Below are positions 63,539 through 64,000 of a DNA stretch of 64,000 nucleotides, piece after piece. Numbering within the stretch: position 1 is the first letter of the stretch; every line of letters begins with the position of its first letter. The notes beneath the pieces are model-generated. The model ran no database searches. It was not told where the DNA came from and saw only the letters and a program-made list of their open reading frames with translations. Made by a program: the position numbers and the translations under genes. The DNA comes from Saussurea involucrata (Eukaryota > Streptophyta > Magnoliopsida > Asterales > Asteraceae), in contig CM066327.1 of the NCBI GenBank assembly GCA_033807775.1, positions 95,502,295-95,566,294 on the forward strand, given 5' to 3'.

Positions 63539-64000
63539 ATGTCTGAAATACGAAGAAGTGGTCCAATTTCTCTACATTCTACAAAATCGATAATGGATTC
63601 ATCTGATTCGGAAAGTGATGAAGTACAAAATAGAGTTGCAGAGGAAGGGGCAATAAGAAATGATGAAGAAGATGAACAAATGGATGAATCTGAAGGAAAT
63701 GCGGATGAGGTAAATGTTAATATTGAACATGATCAGAGTGCTGCAGGTTCTATTATGTCAGATAGATCTATTCTAGTGGAAAGAGTTGTTCCTGAGAGTG
63801 AATGGTTGAAATTATCTGAAAATAACTGTGTTATATTGTTTGAGGAAAGTCGTTTTAAGCCTGAACACAGAATTATCATGGAGTTATTCAAACATCATCC
63901 GTACAGAAAATGGTTTACAAGAAGTAAAAATGTGCCTGTTCAGTACATACAACAATGGTGGAAATATCTTAGGTTAGAAGATAATAAGTTTGTGTCTGAA
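63539..64000 (+). CDS. S2b accessory ORF, 5' part
   Basis: Open from ATG 63539 to the window edge (about 154 codons). It begins MSEIRRSGPISLHSTKS, followed by an acidic, Ser-rich start and the same domain as in S2a (YIQQWWKYLRLEDNKF). No break in the visible part. Function unknown; see the S2a and S1 homologues. Confidence 0.8.
   Translation, partial: MSEIRRSGPISLHSTKSIMDSSDSESDEVQNRVAEEGAIRNDEEDEQMDESEGNADEVNVNIEHDQSAAGSIMSDRSILVERVVPESEWLKLSENNCVILFEESRFKPEHRIIMELFKHHPYRKWFTRSKNVPVQYIQQWWKYLRLEDNKFVSE

Larger units (their letters stand above)
57212..64000 (+). mobile_element. S2b: Sirevirus-like Copia element, right part outside window
   Basis: 5' LTR, PBS, intact gag, pol cut inside RT, promoter-like spacer, start of accessory ORF. 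Close relative of S2a, but with a shorter LTR (422 bp) and a different pol deletion. Left flank TATAA. Confidence 0.9.

Noticed and set aside
1..64000. Endogenous pararetrovirus or host gene fragments
   Set aside because: No movement-protein or caulimovirus coat motifs, and no host exon pattern outside element ORFs; every RT seen is of Copia or Gypsy type within LTR elements.

Overview
This window is plant nuclear DNA, almost certainly from a eudicot with a large, repeat-rich genome. It holds no recognisable host gene. All of it is nested and rearranged LTR retrotransposons of five families: a Tat-like Ty3/Gypsy family (G), two Athila-like Ty3/Gypsy families on the minus strand (A1, A2), and two Sirevirus-like Ty1/Copia families (S1, S2). 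The evidence is plant-type primer binding sites (TGGTATCAGAGC for Copia, TGGCGCCG-type for Gypsy), purine tracts, LTRs with TG...CA ends, target-site duplications, and gag, protease, integrase, reverse transcriptase (RT) and RNase H motifs. The accessory ORFs resemble those of Sireviruses in families such as Asteraceae, but the species cannot be fixed from sequence alone.

Layout. 1-187: end of an S1-family LTR plus PBS. 188-5931: G1, a G element with 5' LTR, broken gag-protease and an intron-containing gene on the opposite strand. 5932-14108: A1 on the minus strand, two nearly identical 1.64-kb LTRs around a gag-protease ORF whose pol has been cut out. 14109-15838: second copy of the G antisense gene. 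15839-44662: G2, a 5'-truncated G element with its own 3' LTR. Inside G2 sits an inverted solo G LTR (18239-42473, TSD GTAGT). Inside that solo LTR sits S2a (18905-41643, TSD GCCGT), and inside the 5' LTR of S2a sits S1 (19416-32480). 44663-45036: RT scrap of another Gypsy element. 45037-57211: A2 on the minus strand, with LTR, accessory ORF, integrase, RNase H, RT, protease, gag and PBS. 57212-64000: S2b, inserted in the right LTR of A2 and running off the window.

How the parts work together. Most copies are non-autonomous. G lacks RT, RNase H and integrase; A1 has an in-frame deletion from just before RT to the integrase tail; S2a lost everything after protease and S2b most of RT onward. 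S1 keeps a complete pol frame (1092 aa), though its protease triad reads DIG. A2 keeps most domains but has a mutated RT catalytic Asp and a one-base deletion. Gag is kept in all, and the accessory gene is kept more often than pol, as expected for elements mobilised in trans.

The most unusual signal is that each family has its own short DNA motif scattered through LTR, leader, coding and spacer sequence: CGCTGA in S1, TTCTGA in S2, CACTGTG in A1, ATGCTGTAGCAT in A2, CGAC/GTCG in G. The two Sirevirus families have homologous accessory proteins and motifs that share a CTGA half. This resembles the motif-plus-cognate-protein anti-silencing systems of Arabidopsis VANDAL transposons, and is offered as a testable hypothesis. 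Counts are by eye.
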